This document shows positions 41,339-50,722 of a stretch of 64,000 nt of DNA, piece by piece (the first letter of the stretch is position 1; each line of letters opens with the position of its first letter). The notes under the pieces are model-generated. The model saw only the letters and a program-made list of their open reading frames with translations. It was not told the origin of the DNA and did no database searches. A program made the position numbers and the translations under genes. The stretch is from positions 62,001 to 126,000 of the forward strand of contig DATGXK010000001.1 of NCBI GenBank assembly GCA_035299025.1. Direction: 5' to 3'. This DNA comes from Leadbetterella sp035299025. GTDB taxonomy: Bacteria; Bacteroidota; Bacteroidia; Cytophagales; Spirosomataceae.

Positions 41339-44300
41339 ATGAACGAAAAGAGCTATAAATCAACGTGTTGTTATTGCGGAGTGGGTTGTGGGATTGTTAT
41401 AAAAGAAAAAAGCAACGGCTCAATTATAGTTGAAGGAGACAAAGATCATCCTGTAAACCGAGGCATGCTTTGCTCAAAAGGCATGAACTTACACTACACA
41501 GTGATGGACAAGTCGGATCGTTTGTTGGCACCACAAATGCGGCTAAACCGAAATATGCCCTTAGAGCAAGTTTCGTGGGATGCTGCATTAGACCGTACAG
41601 CAGCCATTTTTAAAACTTTCATAGCCAAATACGGCCCAGAATCTGTCGGGTTTTATGTGTCTGGTCAGTGCTTAACTGAGGAATATTATCTTTGGAATAA
41701 ACTGATGAAGGGATTCATCGGAGCCAACAATATAGATACCAACTCTCGTTTGTGCATGTCGTCTGCGGTGGTTGGTTATAAATTGAGTTTGGGCGAAGAC
41801 GCCGTACCTGTTTGTTATGACGACATCGAACTTTCGGACGTAATCCTGGTAGAAGGAGCCAATCCTGCTTGGTGCCACCCCATTATTTGGCGAAGAGTGG
41901 AGGCACACAAAGCCGCCAATCCACACGTTAAAATCATCGTTGTAGATCCTCGAAAAACCCAAACTGTGGCTTCAGGAGATTTGCATTTAGACATAAACCC
42001 AGGGACAGACGTCGCTTTAAATTATGCTATAGCCAGAGTTTTGATAGAAACAGGTAAAATTAATGCCGAGTTTATTGAGAATCACACCGAAGGCATGGAG
42101 GCCTTCAAAGAAAAAGTTTTTGAAAAGACGGTTTCAGAATACGCCAAAATTTGCGGTGTAGAATTACAAAAAATCAAAACTGCAGCCAAGTGGATTGGCC
42201 AATCTAAAGGCTTTTTGTCGATGTGGACGATGGGACTCAATCAGTCGGTAATAGGCGTAAACAAAAACCTTTCGCTCATAAACCTTTCGCTGATTACAGG
42301 TAAAATAGGTAAGCCTGGTAATGGGCCATTCTCATTGACAGGCCAGCCCAATGCCATGGGAGGTCGCGAAGTAGGCGGCTTGGCCAATATGTTGGCTTCG
42401 CACCGGGACTACGCAAATCCTGCTCATCGTAACGAAATGCAGGCTTTTTGGGGAGGAAGTGCCATTTCTGAAAAACCTGGCCTTACTGCAACAGAAATGT
42501 TTCAGGCTTTGGCAGATGGCAAAATGAAAGCCATTTGGATTGTTTGCACCAACCCATTGGTGAGTATGCCAGATGCTAATATGATAGAAAAAGCCTTGAA
42601 AAACGCCAAATTGGTAGTGGTTCAAGACGTTTCTAATAAATCGGACACCACAAAATTTGCAGATATTGTTCTTCCAGCGGCCGCATGGACCGAGAAAGAC
42701 GGAACGATGACCAATGCGGAGCGTCGAATTTCGTATCTCAACAAAGTGGGTGATGCACCCGGAATCGCTCTACCTGATACAGAAATTATCTGCCACTTTG
42801 CAGAAAAAATGGGCTGGGGAGATAAGTTTTCTTACAACAAAACCGAAGATATATACAAGGAGTACATCAAAACTACAGAAAATACCAACATCGACGTTTC
42901 AGGTTTAGATTTCGAAAAGCTACAAAATTTTGGAACCGTTCAATGGCCGTTTACAAAAAAAATGAGTACCGACGAATCTTCCATCGGAACGGAGAGGTTG
43001 TTTACCGATCATTCATTTTTTACAGCTTCCAAAAAAGCACAAATTCATTCAGTACCATTCGAGAATCAATCTGAGCAGGTTTCGAGAGACTTTCCTTTGA
43101 TTCTCATCACTGGACGAATCAGAGACCAGTGGCATACCATGACCAAAACGGGAAGGGTAAATAAGCTCAATCAGCATATAAACCAACCCTATGTTGAAAT
43201 GAATCACGCAGACGCCGCAGAAAGAGGAATTTCTGACAGCGATGTGGTGGTCGTGAAAGGTTGGCGTGGTGATGCAAAAGTAAAGGTCATTTTGACAGAC
43301 GATCTCAAAAAAGGAAACTGCTTTATGCCCATGCATTGGGGCAAAATACTCAATCAAAACTTTGGAAGGGCAAACAATCTTACCAACAGTTTGGTGGATC
43401 CGCGTTCGAAAGAACCCGATTTCAAATATTCGGTTGTTGAAATTAGAAAATACGAAAAACCAAAAGAGAAAATAATAGTAATAGGGGCCGGATCTGCAGG
43501 ATTGGGATTTATTTCGGCCTATAGAAAATATAATCAAACTGATGATATTGAGGTATTTAGCAAAGAAGTATATCCTTTTTACAATCGCGTAATGTTACCC
43601 GACTATATCAGTGGCACACAGACTTGGGATCAGCTCGTAAAACTCCGTGAAGACCAGTTTGAGGAAAACAACATAGTGGTACACAAAGGCATCAGCATTG
43701 AGCATATTGATCGTAAAAACAAAATCTTGACCGACTCAAAAGGCCGAGAACATTCTTACGACAAACTATTTTTGGGAATGGGAAGCAAGGCTTTTATGCC
43801 GAAAAACTTTCCGCAGATTCCTGGAATCTTCAATATGCGTAGCCGCATTGACGCCGACCGACTGGCTCCATTTCTAAAAAAAGGTGGAAATGCCGTTGTA
43901 GTAGGTGGTGGGCTTTTGGGCTTGGAAATGGCGGCTTCTTTAAAAGAAATCGACGCTAATGTAACCGTAGTTCAGCGTATTAGTAGACTGATGGATAGGC
44001 AACTAGACTTACTTGGTAGTGCAATCTTACATGAGGAAATAGCCGCGAGAGGTATAGAAGTATTTTACAACGACGAAGTAGAGCAATTTTACGGAACAGA
44101 CAAAATTGAAGGAATCAGACTAAAATCGGGCAGAAAATTACTTTGTGATGCCATGTTGGTGGCCGCAGGAACAATTCCTGTGATAGAACTGGCGAAAGAA
44201 GCAGGCCTAGAATGCAACCGAGGAGTGAAAGTCAACGAATACCTCCAAACGTCTGATGAAAACATATTTGCATGTGGCGAAATAGCCGAATGGAACAACC

Positions 44301-44869
44301 AGCTCTGGGGAATCACAGCTGCCGCAGAACAACAAGCGGAGATAGTGGCCAAATTTTTAGCTGGTGACTTGGCAAGTTATTATAAAGGAAGTTTATCGAT
44401 GAATCTCCTCAAAATGGCAGGATTAGAACTCTGCTCATTAGGAGAAATAGAAATTCCAAATGGTGAAGAAGGCTATGAAGAAGTAGTATTTATTGACAAA
44501 GCCAAGCATTTTTATAAAAAGTGTGTCATCAAAAACGACCGCTTGGTTGGGGCAATTCTGATTGGAGATAAATCAGAATTTCTAGAATTCAAAAACCTTA
44601 TTGCCAATGGCATAGAACTATCAGACAAGCGTTTACAATTGCTTCGATCGGGCAAAAAACCTGAACCCGTACTTGGAAAACTGGTTTGTTCTTGCAATAA
44701 CGTGGGCGAAGGAAATCTAAAAAAGGCGATAAAAGGTGGATGCGTAATTTTTGACAATCTCTGTCAAGAAACTGGTGCCGGTACAGGCTGTGGTTCGTGC
44801 CGACCGGAGGTTCGGGAAATTCTCGAGAAAAGTTTGACTGAAACAGAAGAAGCCATTTCAGTAGCCTGA
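41339..44869 (+). CDS. Assimilatory nitrate reductase fused to NirB-like FAD module and BFD [2Fe-2S] domain
   Basis: The 1176-residue protein has a molybdopterin nitrate reductase first (residues 1 to about 700) with the [4Fe-4S] ligands C10, C13, C17 and C45, the probable Mo-ligating C139 (SRLCMSS) and a C-terminal molybdopterin-binding domain (LITGRIRDQWHTMTKTGR). From about 710 an FAD/NAD(P) module like that of NirB follows (VIGAGSAGLGF, AVVVGGGLLGLEMAA), and finally a BFD-type domain with C1117, C1119, C1151 and C1154 (VCSC...GCGSC). One chain thus could take electrons from NAD(P)H and reduce nitrate to nitrite. The fusion resembles NasA plus the NirB N-terminus. I leave the symbol empty because of the fusion. 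Confidence 0.9.
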   Translation: MNEKSYKSTCCYCGVGCGIVIKEKSNGSIIVEGDKDHPVNRGMLCSKGMNLHYTVMDKSDRLLAPQMRLNRNMPLEQVSWDAALDRTAAIFKTFIAKYGPESVGFYVSGQCLTEEYYLWNKLMKGFIGANNIDTNSRLCMSSAVVGYKLSLGEDAVPVCYDDIELSDVILVEGANPAWCHPIIWRRVEAHKAANPHVKIIVVDPRKTQTVASGDLHLDINPGTDVALNYAIARVLIETGKINAEFIENHTEGMEAFKEKVFEKTVSEYAKICGVELQKIKTAAKWIGQSKGFLSMWTMGLNQSVIGVNKNLSLINLSLITGKIGKPGNGPFSLTGQPNAMGGREVGGLANMLASHRDYANPAHRNEMQAFWGGSAISEKPGLTATEMFQALADGKMKAIWIVCTNPLVSMPDANMIEKALKNAKLVVVQDVSNKSDTTKFADIVLPAAAWTEKDGTMTNAERRISYLNKVGDAPGIALPDTEIICHFAEKMGWGDKFSYNKTEDIYKEYIKTTENTNIDVSGLDFEKLQNFGTVQWPFTKKMSTDESSIGTERLFTDHSFFTASKKAQIHSVPFENQSEQVSRDFPLILITGRIRDQWHTMTKTGRVNKLNQHINQPYVEMNHADAAERGISDSDVVVVKGWRGDAKVKVILTDDLKKGNCFMPMHWGKILNQNFGRANNLTNSLVDPRSKEPDFKYSVVEIRKYEKPKEKIIVIGAGSAGLGFISAYRKYNQTDDIEVFSKEVYPFYNRVMLPDYISGTQTWDQLVKLREDQFEENNIVVHKGISIEHIDRKNKILTDSKGREHSYDKLFLGMGSKAFMPKNFPQIPGIFNMRSRIDADRLAPFLKKGGNAVVVGGGLLGLEMAASLKEIDANVTVVQRISRLMDRQLDLLGSAILHEEIAARGIEVFYNDEVEQFYGTDKIEGIRLKSGRKLLCDAMLVAAGTIPVIELAKEAGLECNRGVKVNEYLQTSDENIFACGEIAEWNNQLWGITAAAEQQAEIVAKFLAGDLASYYKGSLSMNLLKMAGLELCSLGEIEIPNGEEGYEEVVFIDKAKHFYKKCVIKNDRLVGAILIGDKSEFLEFKNLIANGIELSDKRLQLLRSGKKPEPVLGKLVCSCNNVGEGNLKKAIKGGCVIFDNLCQETGAGTGCGSCRPEVREILEKSLTETEEAISVA

Positions 44870-44920
44870 TTGGAGTTTAAAAAATTACTTAAGAAATTGA
44901 AATTCTGTTTAGAAACCAAA

Positions 44921-44950
44921 GAAATAGCGGCTTAGCGATCTTGCGGTAAA
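44921..44950 (+). repeat. Dispersed repeat GAAATAGCGG CTTAGCG..., copy 3
   Basis: Third copy: GCGGCTTAGCGATCTTGCGG with GTAAA after it, ending 18 bases before the next start codon. Shared words with the others are CTTAGCG and GCGGTAAA. Confidence 0.45.
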
Positions 44951-44968
44951 CAACTAAAGCATTTTATC

Positions 44969-46426
44969 ATGAATGATTTTTATAAAATAAGAATAAACTT
45001 CAAAGGCGGTGTGGTATCACCAGGCGAACTAAAGCAAGTACTTGAAGCAGCCAAAAGTGCTCATGTAAAGGAAGTTAGACTGAGTTTACGCCAGCAACTG
45101 ATTCTTCATTTGCCTCATCAATTTGCCAGAAATTTCGAGAAAAGTTTAGCAGACTTAAACTTGAAATTTCAGATAGACTCCAACGAAAAGCCCAATTTGG
45201 TGAGTTCGTATGTGGCCGAAGATGTCTTCCAAAAAGGCAACTGGATTACTGAAGGAATTTACAAAGATATCTTCGATACTTTCGACTATGATTCAAAGCT
45301 AAAAATCAATATTTCTGACAATGCCCAAAGTTTCACGCCCTTTTTCTCAGGACACCTCAACTTTGTATCCTCTAGCACACCAAATTTCTGGTATTTGTTT
45401 CTAAGAAAGCCCAAAACCAACTCGGTTTATTCTTATGATAAGCTCATTTTTTCAAACGAAATAGCCAAAGTTTCAAAAAGCATAGAAGAAACCTTAGAAA
45501 ATCACCCAGAGAATGACCCGAAAGATATTTTCAAAAACATCCCAAAAATCATTTCTATCGCCAAAGAAGAAGAGTTGAAACTTCCAAAGTTTACCCTTCC
45601 CTATTACGAAGGTTTTAACCGATATGGCAAAAAAACTTGGCTCGGAATTTATCGTAGAAACGAGCTATTTTCAGTTTCTTTCCTACTAGAAATGTGCGAT
45701 TTATGCCTTTTTACAAAACTCGGAGAAATATGTTTCACGCCTTGGAAGTCTTTAATTATTAAAGGAATAGAAGAAATAGACAGAAAATACTGGAGTTCCA
45801 TATTGGCAAAACATAATATCAATGTAAGGCACGCTGCGAACGAGCTCAACTGGCAAGTGGAAGATGATTCGGAGGAAGCCTTGAGCTTGAAAAAGGAACT
45901 TGTGGAGTCCTTCAATAAACAAGATATTCGTACATTCGGAATATGTTTTGGTATAAAAACAGTACCCAAAACCGAGGTTTTTGCCTCAATAATGGTTCAA
46001 CGCCGACGTACCAAATTATTTAAATTCATTCCGTTTTTCAATGTTTACGACATTTCTTACACCGAAGACTTCGACCCGAATGGCCGCACCAAAGTGTATT
46101 TTGCACAGGGTATTCAAAAAGTAAACCTGCCTGAGCAACTCCGCCGCTCAGTATTATTTTATAATAATCAGTTGGCAGACAATTCTATCCAAAAACTAAC
46201 TGATCAGTTTTCTAAGGAGCCAAAAATCACTGTAAATTCAAAAAAAGTTTACCAGTGCAATACCTGCTTATCTGTTTATGACAACATCTACGGAGACACT
46301 TTGGCCAATATCCCAGCCGGCATAACTTTCGAAAACCTGCCCGAAACTTATTGCTGTGGTGTTTGTGACGAACCTAAACAAAACTTTAGACCGATAGAAA
46401 TAGAAGAGAAAGTAGCGGTTGAATAA
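44969..46426 (+). CDS. Sulfite/nitrite-reductase-like protein with C-terminal rubredoxin domain
   Basis: The 485-residue protein resembles ferredoxin-dependent nitrite/sulfite reductases in fold pattern: an N-terminal ferredoxin-like half-domain (FYKIRINFKGGVVSPGELKQ), and a later EICFTPWKSLIIKGIEE strand-helix like the GEIRLTPWQNLLIPGI motif. It lacks the siroheme-binding C-x5-C and C-x3-C pairs, so it cannot be a normal siroheme enzyme. The last 65 residues form a rubredoxin-type domain with CxxC pairs C430/C433 and C463/C466, which would hold one iron. Located 99 bases after the nitrate reductase gene, it may pass electrons to it. That role is an inference. Confidence 0.7.
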   Translation: MNDFYKIRINFKGGVVSPGELKQVLEAAKSAHVKEVRLSLRQQLILHLPHQFARNFEKSLADLNLKFQIDSNEKPNLVSSYVAEDVFQKGNWITEGIYKDIFDTFDYDSKLKINISDNAQSFTPFFSGHLNFVSSSTPNFWYLFLRKPKTNSVYSYDKLIFSNEIAKVSKSIEETLENHPENDPKDIFKNIPKIISIAKEEELKLPKFTLPYYEGFNRYGKKTWLGIYRRNELFSVSFLLEMCDLCLFTKLGEICFTPWKSLIIKGIEEIDRKYWSSILAKHNINVRHAANELNWQVEDDSEEALSLKKELVESFNKQDIRTFGICFGIKTVPKTEVFASIMVQRRRTKLFKFIPFFNVYDISYTEDFDPNGRTKVYFAQGIQKVNLPEQLRRSVLFYNNQLADNSIQKLTDQFSKEPKITVNSKKVYQCNTCLSVYDNIYGDTLANIPAGITFENLPETYCCGVCDEPKQNFRPIEIEEKVAVE

Positions 46427-46430
46427 AAGT

Positions 46431-46937
46431 TTACCGCTCCAAATACCCCAGAATTTTCTTCATATCAAACTCATCTTCACCAGAGGCTTCAAGATAATCG
46501 CTTTTGATGGTAGATGGCTTGCCCATTTTTAAATATGATTTCCAGATGTGATCTATGTACCAGGTAGGTATATAGCCCCACCTTGAATCCATGGCTTTTC
46601 GGATAATAAAAGTTCGCTTGGATATTTTAACGAAAATGCGTTTTTCGTAAATCGCATTCAAACGAGGATCATGAAATGCAAAAAAACCTTCAATTATAAC
46701 CACATCAAAGCGTTCTTTGAAGTCACTCACTACCTCCAAAAGCAACTCATGATCAATAGAAAGCGGTGATTCCCAGTCAGTTTTGTCCTTTATTTTGGGA
46801 ATTTGGGTTTCAGGAAACACAAAGTCGTCTTGGTGAAAAATAATAGCCTTTTTGCCATTTCGCCTGAAATGAGTCACCAAAAGATTGGCCAATGTACTTT
46901 TTCCTGACCTGCTCGGTCCACCAATTCCTATTAGCAT
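46431..46937 (-). CDS. P-loop kinase of the uridine/nicotinamide-riboside kinase type
   Basis: The 168-residue protein has the Walker A loop GIGGPSRSGKSTLA at the N-terminus, HQDDFVFPETQ, the DWESPLSIDHELL segment and VVIIEGFFAFHD, which together match small nucleoside kinases; HQDDF and DWExP are reminiscent of nicotinamide riboside kinases. The substrate is not certain. It follows the HerA-like gene with a two-base spacer and ends four bases from the stop of the convergent rubredoxin protein gene. Confidence 0.75.
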   Translation of the reverse strand: MLIGIGGPSRSGKSTLANLLVTHFRRNGKKAIIFHQDDFVFPETQIPKIKDKTDWESPLSIDHELLLEVVSDFKERFDVVIIEGFFAFHDPRLNAIYEKRIFVKISKRTFIIRKAMDSRWGYIPTWYIDHIWKSYLKMGKPSTIKSDYLEASGEDEFDMKKILGYLER

Positions 46938-46939
46938 TA

Positions 46940-48472
46940 TTAAAACCAGCTTGTTTTCTTTTTTCCTCCCAATCCCAATGCTCCCAAAAGCGATCTAGTA
47001 ATAATGCTGGCAGCAGTACGCCCAATTTGCCTTGTCACTGAGCTCGACAAAATCGTCTCCAAAGTAGATTTTTCTTGCTTTCCTTTCGGAGACTCCTCCG
47101 TCTCTTCAGATTCATCGGCGGTGTTGAGTTTCTCATTCAATATTTCGTAGGCACTTTCTCTGTCAATCACTTCATTGTATTTCTTGGCAATTTTAGATTT
47201 GTCAAGAATCTCCTCAATTTCTTCATCAGACAAAATATCCATTCGGCTTCTTGGCGGACACATAAAAGTAACTGCCAATGGGGTTGGAATTCCTTTTTCG
47301 TTTAAACAAGTTACCAATGCTTCGCCTATTCCCATGGCGGTTATAATTTCGTCGGTTTCATAAAATTCAGTTTCAGGGTAGTTTCCTGCTGCCTCCTTTA
47401 TGGCCTTGCGATCATTGGCCGTAAATGCCCTTAAAGCATGCTGAACCTTCAAACCAAGCTGTGCGAGTACAGCCGATGGAACATCCTGAGGATTTTGTGT
47501 ACAGAAATAAATCCCGACACCTTTTGAACGAATTAACTTTATAACTGTCTCTATCTGATTTAATAGAGCCTTGGATGCTTCCTGAAAAACCAAATGAGCC
47601 TCATCTATAAATATCACAAGTTTAGGTCTGTCTTCATCTCCGGCTTCAGGTAGGCTGGCATATAATTCGGCCATCAGACTAAGCATAAAAGTGGAGAAAA
47701 GCTTTGGTCTGTCCATCAAATCCATAACTCTCAAAACCGATATCATCCCGCGGCCTTGGTTGTCAATCCGCATCAAATCATCAATATCAAAAGACGTTTC
47801 ACCAAAAAACACATCTGCTCCTTGCTGTTGAAGTTCAATCACTTTCCGCATGATGGTGCCTAGCGATGTGCTCGACATTCTGCCATAATTGGTCTCAAAT
47901 TCATCCTTACCCTCCTCACTCAAAAATTGAATAACCCTGATAAAATCCTTGAGGTCAAGAAGTGGAAGTTTGTTGTCGTCACAATATTTAAACATCACAG
48001 ACACAATCCCTTCTTGGGTATCATTCAATCCCAGAATTTTCGAAAGCAATATCGGGCCAAACTCAGATACCGTAGCTCGTAATCTAGTTCCTTTTTGATC
48101 GCTTAGTGTAAGCATTTCTACAGGAAAACCATTTGGCGAATACTCAATTCCTGCCGCATTTGTTCGCTCTAGTATAAAGTCCTTCTCTTCTCCAGGCATG
48201 GCTATACCGCTCAGGTCACCCTTAATATCCATCAATAAAACGGGCACACTTGCATCGCTCAGACTCTCGGCCAACACCTGCAAACTCTTGGTTTTTCCGG
48301 TACCGGTAGCTCCGGCTATTAGCCCATGGCGGTTCATGGTTTTAAGAGGTATTTTAACTTGAGTACCCTCCACTACCTCGCCATCTAACTTGGCAGCACC
48401 CAAAACTATAGAATCACCCTTGAATGTGTAACCTTTGGAAATTTCGTCTTTGAACGACTGAACTTTGGACAT
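46940..48472 (-). CDS. HerA-like ATPase (DUF853 family)
   Basis: The 510-residue protein carries a Walker A loop GLIAGATGTGKTKSLQVL with VLLMDIKGDLSG nearby, KLVIFIDEAHLVFQEA as Walker B and the RSKGVGIYFCTQNPQDVP stretch. These features identify the DUF853/YjgR branch of HerA/FtsK-like hexameric ATPases. Their role is unknown; some are linked to DNA processing. I start at MSKVQSF, ten codons inside the open frame, because the extra N-terminal codons lack conserved residues. It is probably cotranscribed with the kinase gene. Confidence 0.85.
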   Translation of the reverse strand: MSKVQSFKDEISKGYTFKGDSIVLGAAKLDGEVVEGTQVKIPLKTMNRHGLIAGATGTGKTKSLQVLAESLSDASVPVLLMDIKGDLSGIAMPGEEKDFILERTNAAGIEYSPNGFPVEMLTLSDQKGTRLRATVSEFGPILLSKILGLNDTQEGIVSVMFKYCDDNKLPLLDLKDFIRVIQFLSEEGKDEFETNYGRMSSTSLGTIMRKVIELQQQGADVFFGETSFDIDDLMRIDNQGRGMISVLRVMDLMDRPKLFSTFMLSLMAELYASLPEAGDEDRPKLVIFIDEAHLVFQEASKALLNQIETVIKLIRSKGVGIYFCTQNPQDVPSAVLAQLGLKVQHALRAFTANDRKAIKEAAGNYPETEFYETDEIITAMGIGEALVTCLNEKGIPTPLAVTFMCPPRSRMDILSDEEIEEILDKSKIAKKYNEVIDRESAYEILNEKLNTADESEETEESPKGKQEKSTLETILSSSVTRQIGRTAASIITRSLLGALGLGGKKKTSWF

Positions 48473-48581
48473 ATCTCGTTTCTTGTTATATACAATGTGC
48501 AAGTTCTAAAAACTTCATTGCAATTGAAAATAATTGACTTTAATAAATTGCCTTTCGCTCGACAATTCTATTTCATTCAAT

Positions 48582-48589
48582 TAATTTTG
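48582..48589 (+). promoter_or_regulatory. -7 box TAATTTTG of the small membrane protein gene
   Basis: Perfect TAnnTTTG match 14 bases before a TTG start codon, which supports that start. Confidence 0.5.
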
Positions 48590-48602
48590 CAAGAAAAAAA
48601 CT

Positions 48603-48800
48603 TTGGAAGACATTCTAAATAAACTAGGCTGGGCACTTTTGGTAGCTTTTGGCATAATGACAGTCATCATTGCCGTCATCGTATTTCAAAACATATTTAC
48701 AGAACAGCCAAAGGTCAAAATATCGGCATTCTATATTATAATTTCGCTCACTTTTCTTGGTTCTGGTATTTATTTCAGAAAATTAGCGAAACGAATTTAA
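48603..48800 (+). CDS. Small membrane protein, function unknown
   Basis: The 65-residue protein starts at TTG. It consists of two hydrophobic segments (LGWALLVAFGIMTVIIAVIVF and SAFYIIISLTFLGSGIYF) joined by NIFTEQPKVK and ending RKLAKRI. No domain is recognised. The TTG is favoured because a perfect -7 box lies 14 bases ahead and no ATG is in place. Confidence 0.55.
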   Translation: MEDILNKLGWALLVAFGIMTVIIAVIVFQNIFTEQPKVKISAFYIIISLTFLGSGIYFRKLAKRI

Positions 48801-49060
48801 CATCCTACCTAAATCGAATTCATTGCATCGGTAGAACAACGGTTGCAACATCAAGTACTTCATGGTACTTATCGACTCCCGTTTGTCGTGGGGTTTCTTC
48901 GGCACGAATTTTATATATTTTTTGAAAAAACAAAAATTTTTAAGATACTTTTTTTGTCTCAAACCTAAAATATGTCGAAACATAGATTTTGCACAGAACA
49001 TTTTTTGATATTTGTTCGTTAGTATCTTAAAAAAATAATCTATATTTACTTAATCTACTA
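48801..49060. other. Spacer with a small hairpin and a frame without a start
   Basis: AAGTAC and GTACTT at 48855-48872 form a perfect six-base stem around TTCATG. On the minus strand an open stretch reading RAEETPRQTGVDKYHEVLDV ends in a stop near 48824 and has no start codon, so it may be a remnant. The rest is AT-rich. Confidence 0.35.
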
Positions 49061-49864
49061 ATGGAATTCGGGATGTTTAGCAGAAAGTTGACACTAGTTT
49101 TTAGTTTAAGTATACTTCCTTTTTTGGGTTTTACACAAAAAAACGAGGATGACACGGGCATTGATACCAAAACATTGGCCTATGGTCTCACTACCAATAA
49201 TTATACAAGTTTGGTTGGTGGAGTAATTCTCCGCAACTCATTCCCTGTTTCGATGCGTAAAAACAAACCTGTCAATAGGTATCTTGCCATAGAAGCCGTA
49301 AATCTTAAAAATCCAAGAGAAGAAAGCATATTGAGTGCTTACGGAAGCAAATTTGTTTATGGGAAGACCAATTACTTCTTTTCTGTAAGGCCTCAATATG
49401 GTAGAGAGTTTTATTTTTTCCAAAAAACTGACGAAAATAGTGTAGGTTTCAGTATAATAGTAGCCGGCGGACCTAGCTTAGGACTTTCGAAACCTTACTA
49501 CATCAAATATACCAATCAGAAGGGAGACACCCCTCAGACAGTACCCTACAACCCTGACATTCATACAAATACCAGTTATATTATTGGTGCAGGTAGTATT
49601 TTTCAAAATGTATTTAACGGTCTCAAAGTTATACCTGGCATACATGCCAAGTTGGCTACCAATATTGATGTCTCTACTTTCAACAACAATGTAACCGGTT
49701 TGGAACTGGGTACTCTTTTTGAGGTTTTTGCCAAAAAACCAGAAATTTTGGCACCCAAATTTTCCGATAATCCGCAGACCTTTGCTACGCTTTATTTAAC
49801 TTTGTACTTCGGAAACAAGAAATTGGTAAAAAACAAAAAGAATGGAAGTAAAGGAACCGAGTGA
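49061..49864 (+). CDS. Exported outer-membrane-type protein
   Basis: The 267-residue protein has a signal peptide (MEFGMFSRKLTLVFSLSILPFLGFTQ; a second ATG at 49073 is also possible) and an aromatic, glycine-rich beta pattern (NYTSLVGGVILRNSFPVSM, YGKTNYFFSVRPQYGREFYF, LGLSKPYYIKYT, LYLTLYFG), suggesting a small beta-barrel. The function is unknown. Its last 23 bases overlap the lipA start, so it is the first gene of the lipA operon and is probably translated with it. Confidence 0.65.
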   Translation: MEFGMFSRKLTLVFSLSILPFLGFTQKNEDDTGIDTKTLAYGLTTNNYTSLVGGVILRNSFPVSMRKNKPVNRYLAIEAVNLKNPREESILSAYGSKFVYGKTNYFFSVRPQYGREFYFFQKTDENSVGFSIIVAGGPSLGLSKPYYIKYTNQKGDTPQTVPYNPDIHTNTSYIIGAGSIFQNVFNGLKVIPGIHAKLATNIDVSTFNNNVTGLELGTLFEVFAKKPEILAPKFSDNPQTFATLYLTLYFGNKKLVKNKKNGSKGTE

Positions 49865-50708
49865 AAGGAAAAAAAGGCCAGATTGGCTGAGAGTAAAACT
49901 TCCCATTGGTGAGAGCTACAGAAAAGTTAGAGAGGTTGTAGACAACAATAAGCTACACACCATTTGTCAGAGTGGAAACTGCCCAAATATGGGTGAATGC
50001 TGGGGAGAGGGTACTGCCACATTCATGATCCTAGGAAATATTTGCACCCGAAGCTGTAATTTTTGTGCAGTGGCCACGGGGCGTCCCACCGAATACGATA
50101 CAGATGAGCCTCAAAGAGTAGCGGAAGCCATAAAAACTATGGGTGTTAAACATGCCGTAATTACTTCTGTAAATCGTGACGAACTCAAAGACAAAGGTGC
50201 CGAAATATGGTATCAAACTGTTATAAAAACCAAAGAACTCTCTCCAAAGACAACCATAGAAACGCTAATACCCGACACCAAAAGCGATTGGGAAGCTTTA
50301 TATAGAATGATATCTGCGGGCCAAGAAGTGGTTTCGCACAACATGGAAACCGTAAAAAACCTTTACAGAAGGGTGAGGCCTCAGGCACGATACGAACGTA
50401 GTTTGGAGCAAATCAGAAAAACCAAAGAGTATGGAAAACGAACCAAAACCGGCATAATGCTGGGACTTGGGGAAACCAAAGATGAAGTTTTTGAAGCCAT
50501 GGATCATTTGGCCGAAAACGGCTGTGATATTCTTACCTTAGGTCAGTATTTGCAACCAACAAAAATGCACCACGAGGTGATTGAATTCATCCACCCCGAC
50601 ATGTTTGCACTTTACAAAGAAGAAGGACTAAAAAGAGGCATCAAATACGTAGAATCAGGGCCATTGGTGCGATCTTCATATCACTCTGAAAGACACGTAA
50701 ACGTCTGA
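49842..50708 (+). CDS. lipA: Lipoyl synthase
   Basis: The 288-residue radical SAM enzyme inserts two sulfur atoms into octanoyl-lipoyl domains of 2-oxoacid dehydrogenases. Both [4Fe-4S] clusters are seen: the auxiliary cluster C42, C47, C53 (CQSGNCPNMGEC) and the radical-SAM triad C68, C72, C75 (CTRSCNFC). The ending SGPLVRSSYHSERHV carries the conserved RSSYHA-type serine that ligates the auxiliary cluster. It overlaps the end of the preceding gene by 23 bases. Confidence 0.96.
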   Translation: MEVKEPSERKKRPDWLRVKLPIGESYRKVREVVDNNKLHTICQSGNCPNMGECWGEGTATFMILGNICTRSCNFCAVATGRPTEYDTDEPQRVAEAIKTMGVKHAVITSVNRDELKDKGAEIWYQTVIKTKELSPKTTIETLIPDTKSDWEALYRMISAGQEVVSHNMETVKNLYRRVRPQARYERSLEQIRKTKEYGKRTKTGIMLGLGETKDEVFEAMDHLAENGCDILTLGQYLQPTKMHHEVIEFIHPDMFALYKEEGLKRGIKYVESGPLVRSSYHSERHVNV

Positions 50709-50722
50709 CAACGAATAATTTT

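Noticed and set aside
44969..46426. Functional siroheme nitrite or sulfite reductase
   Set aside because: The C-x5-C and C-x3-C cysteine pairs needed for siroheme and the iron-sulfur cluster are absent.
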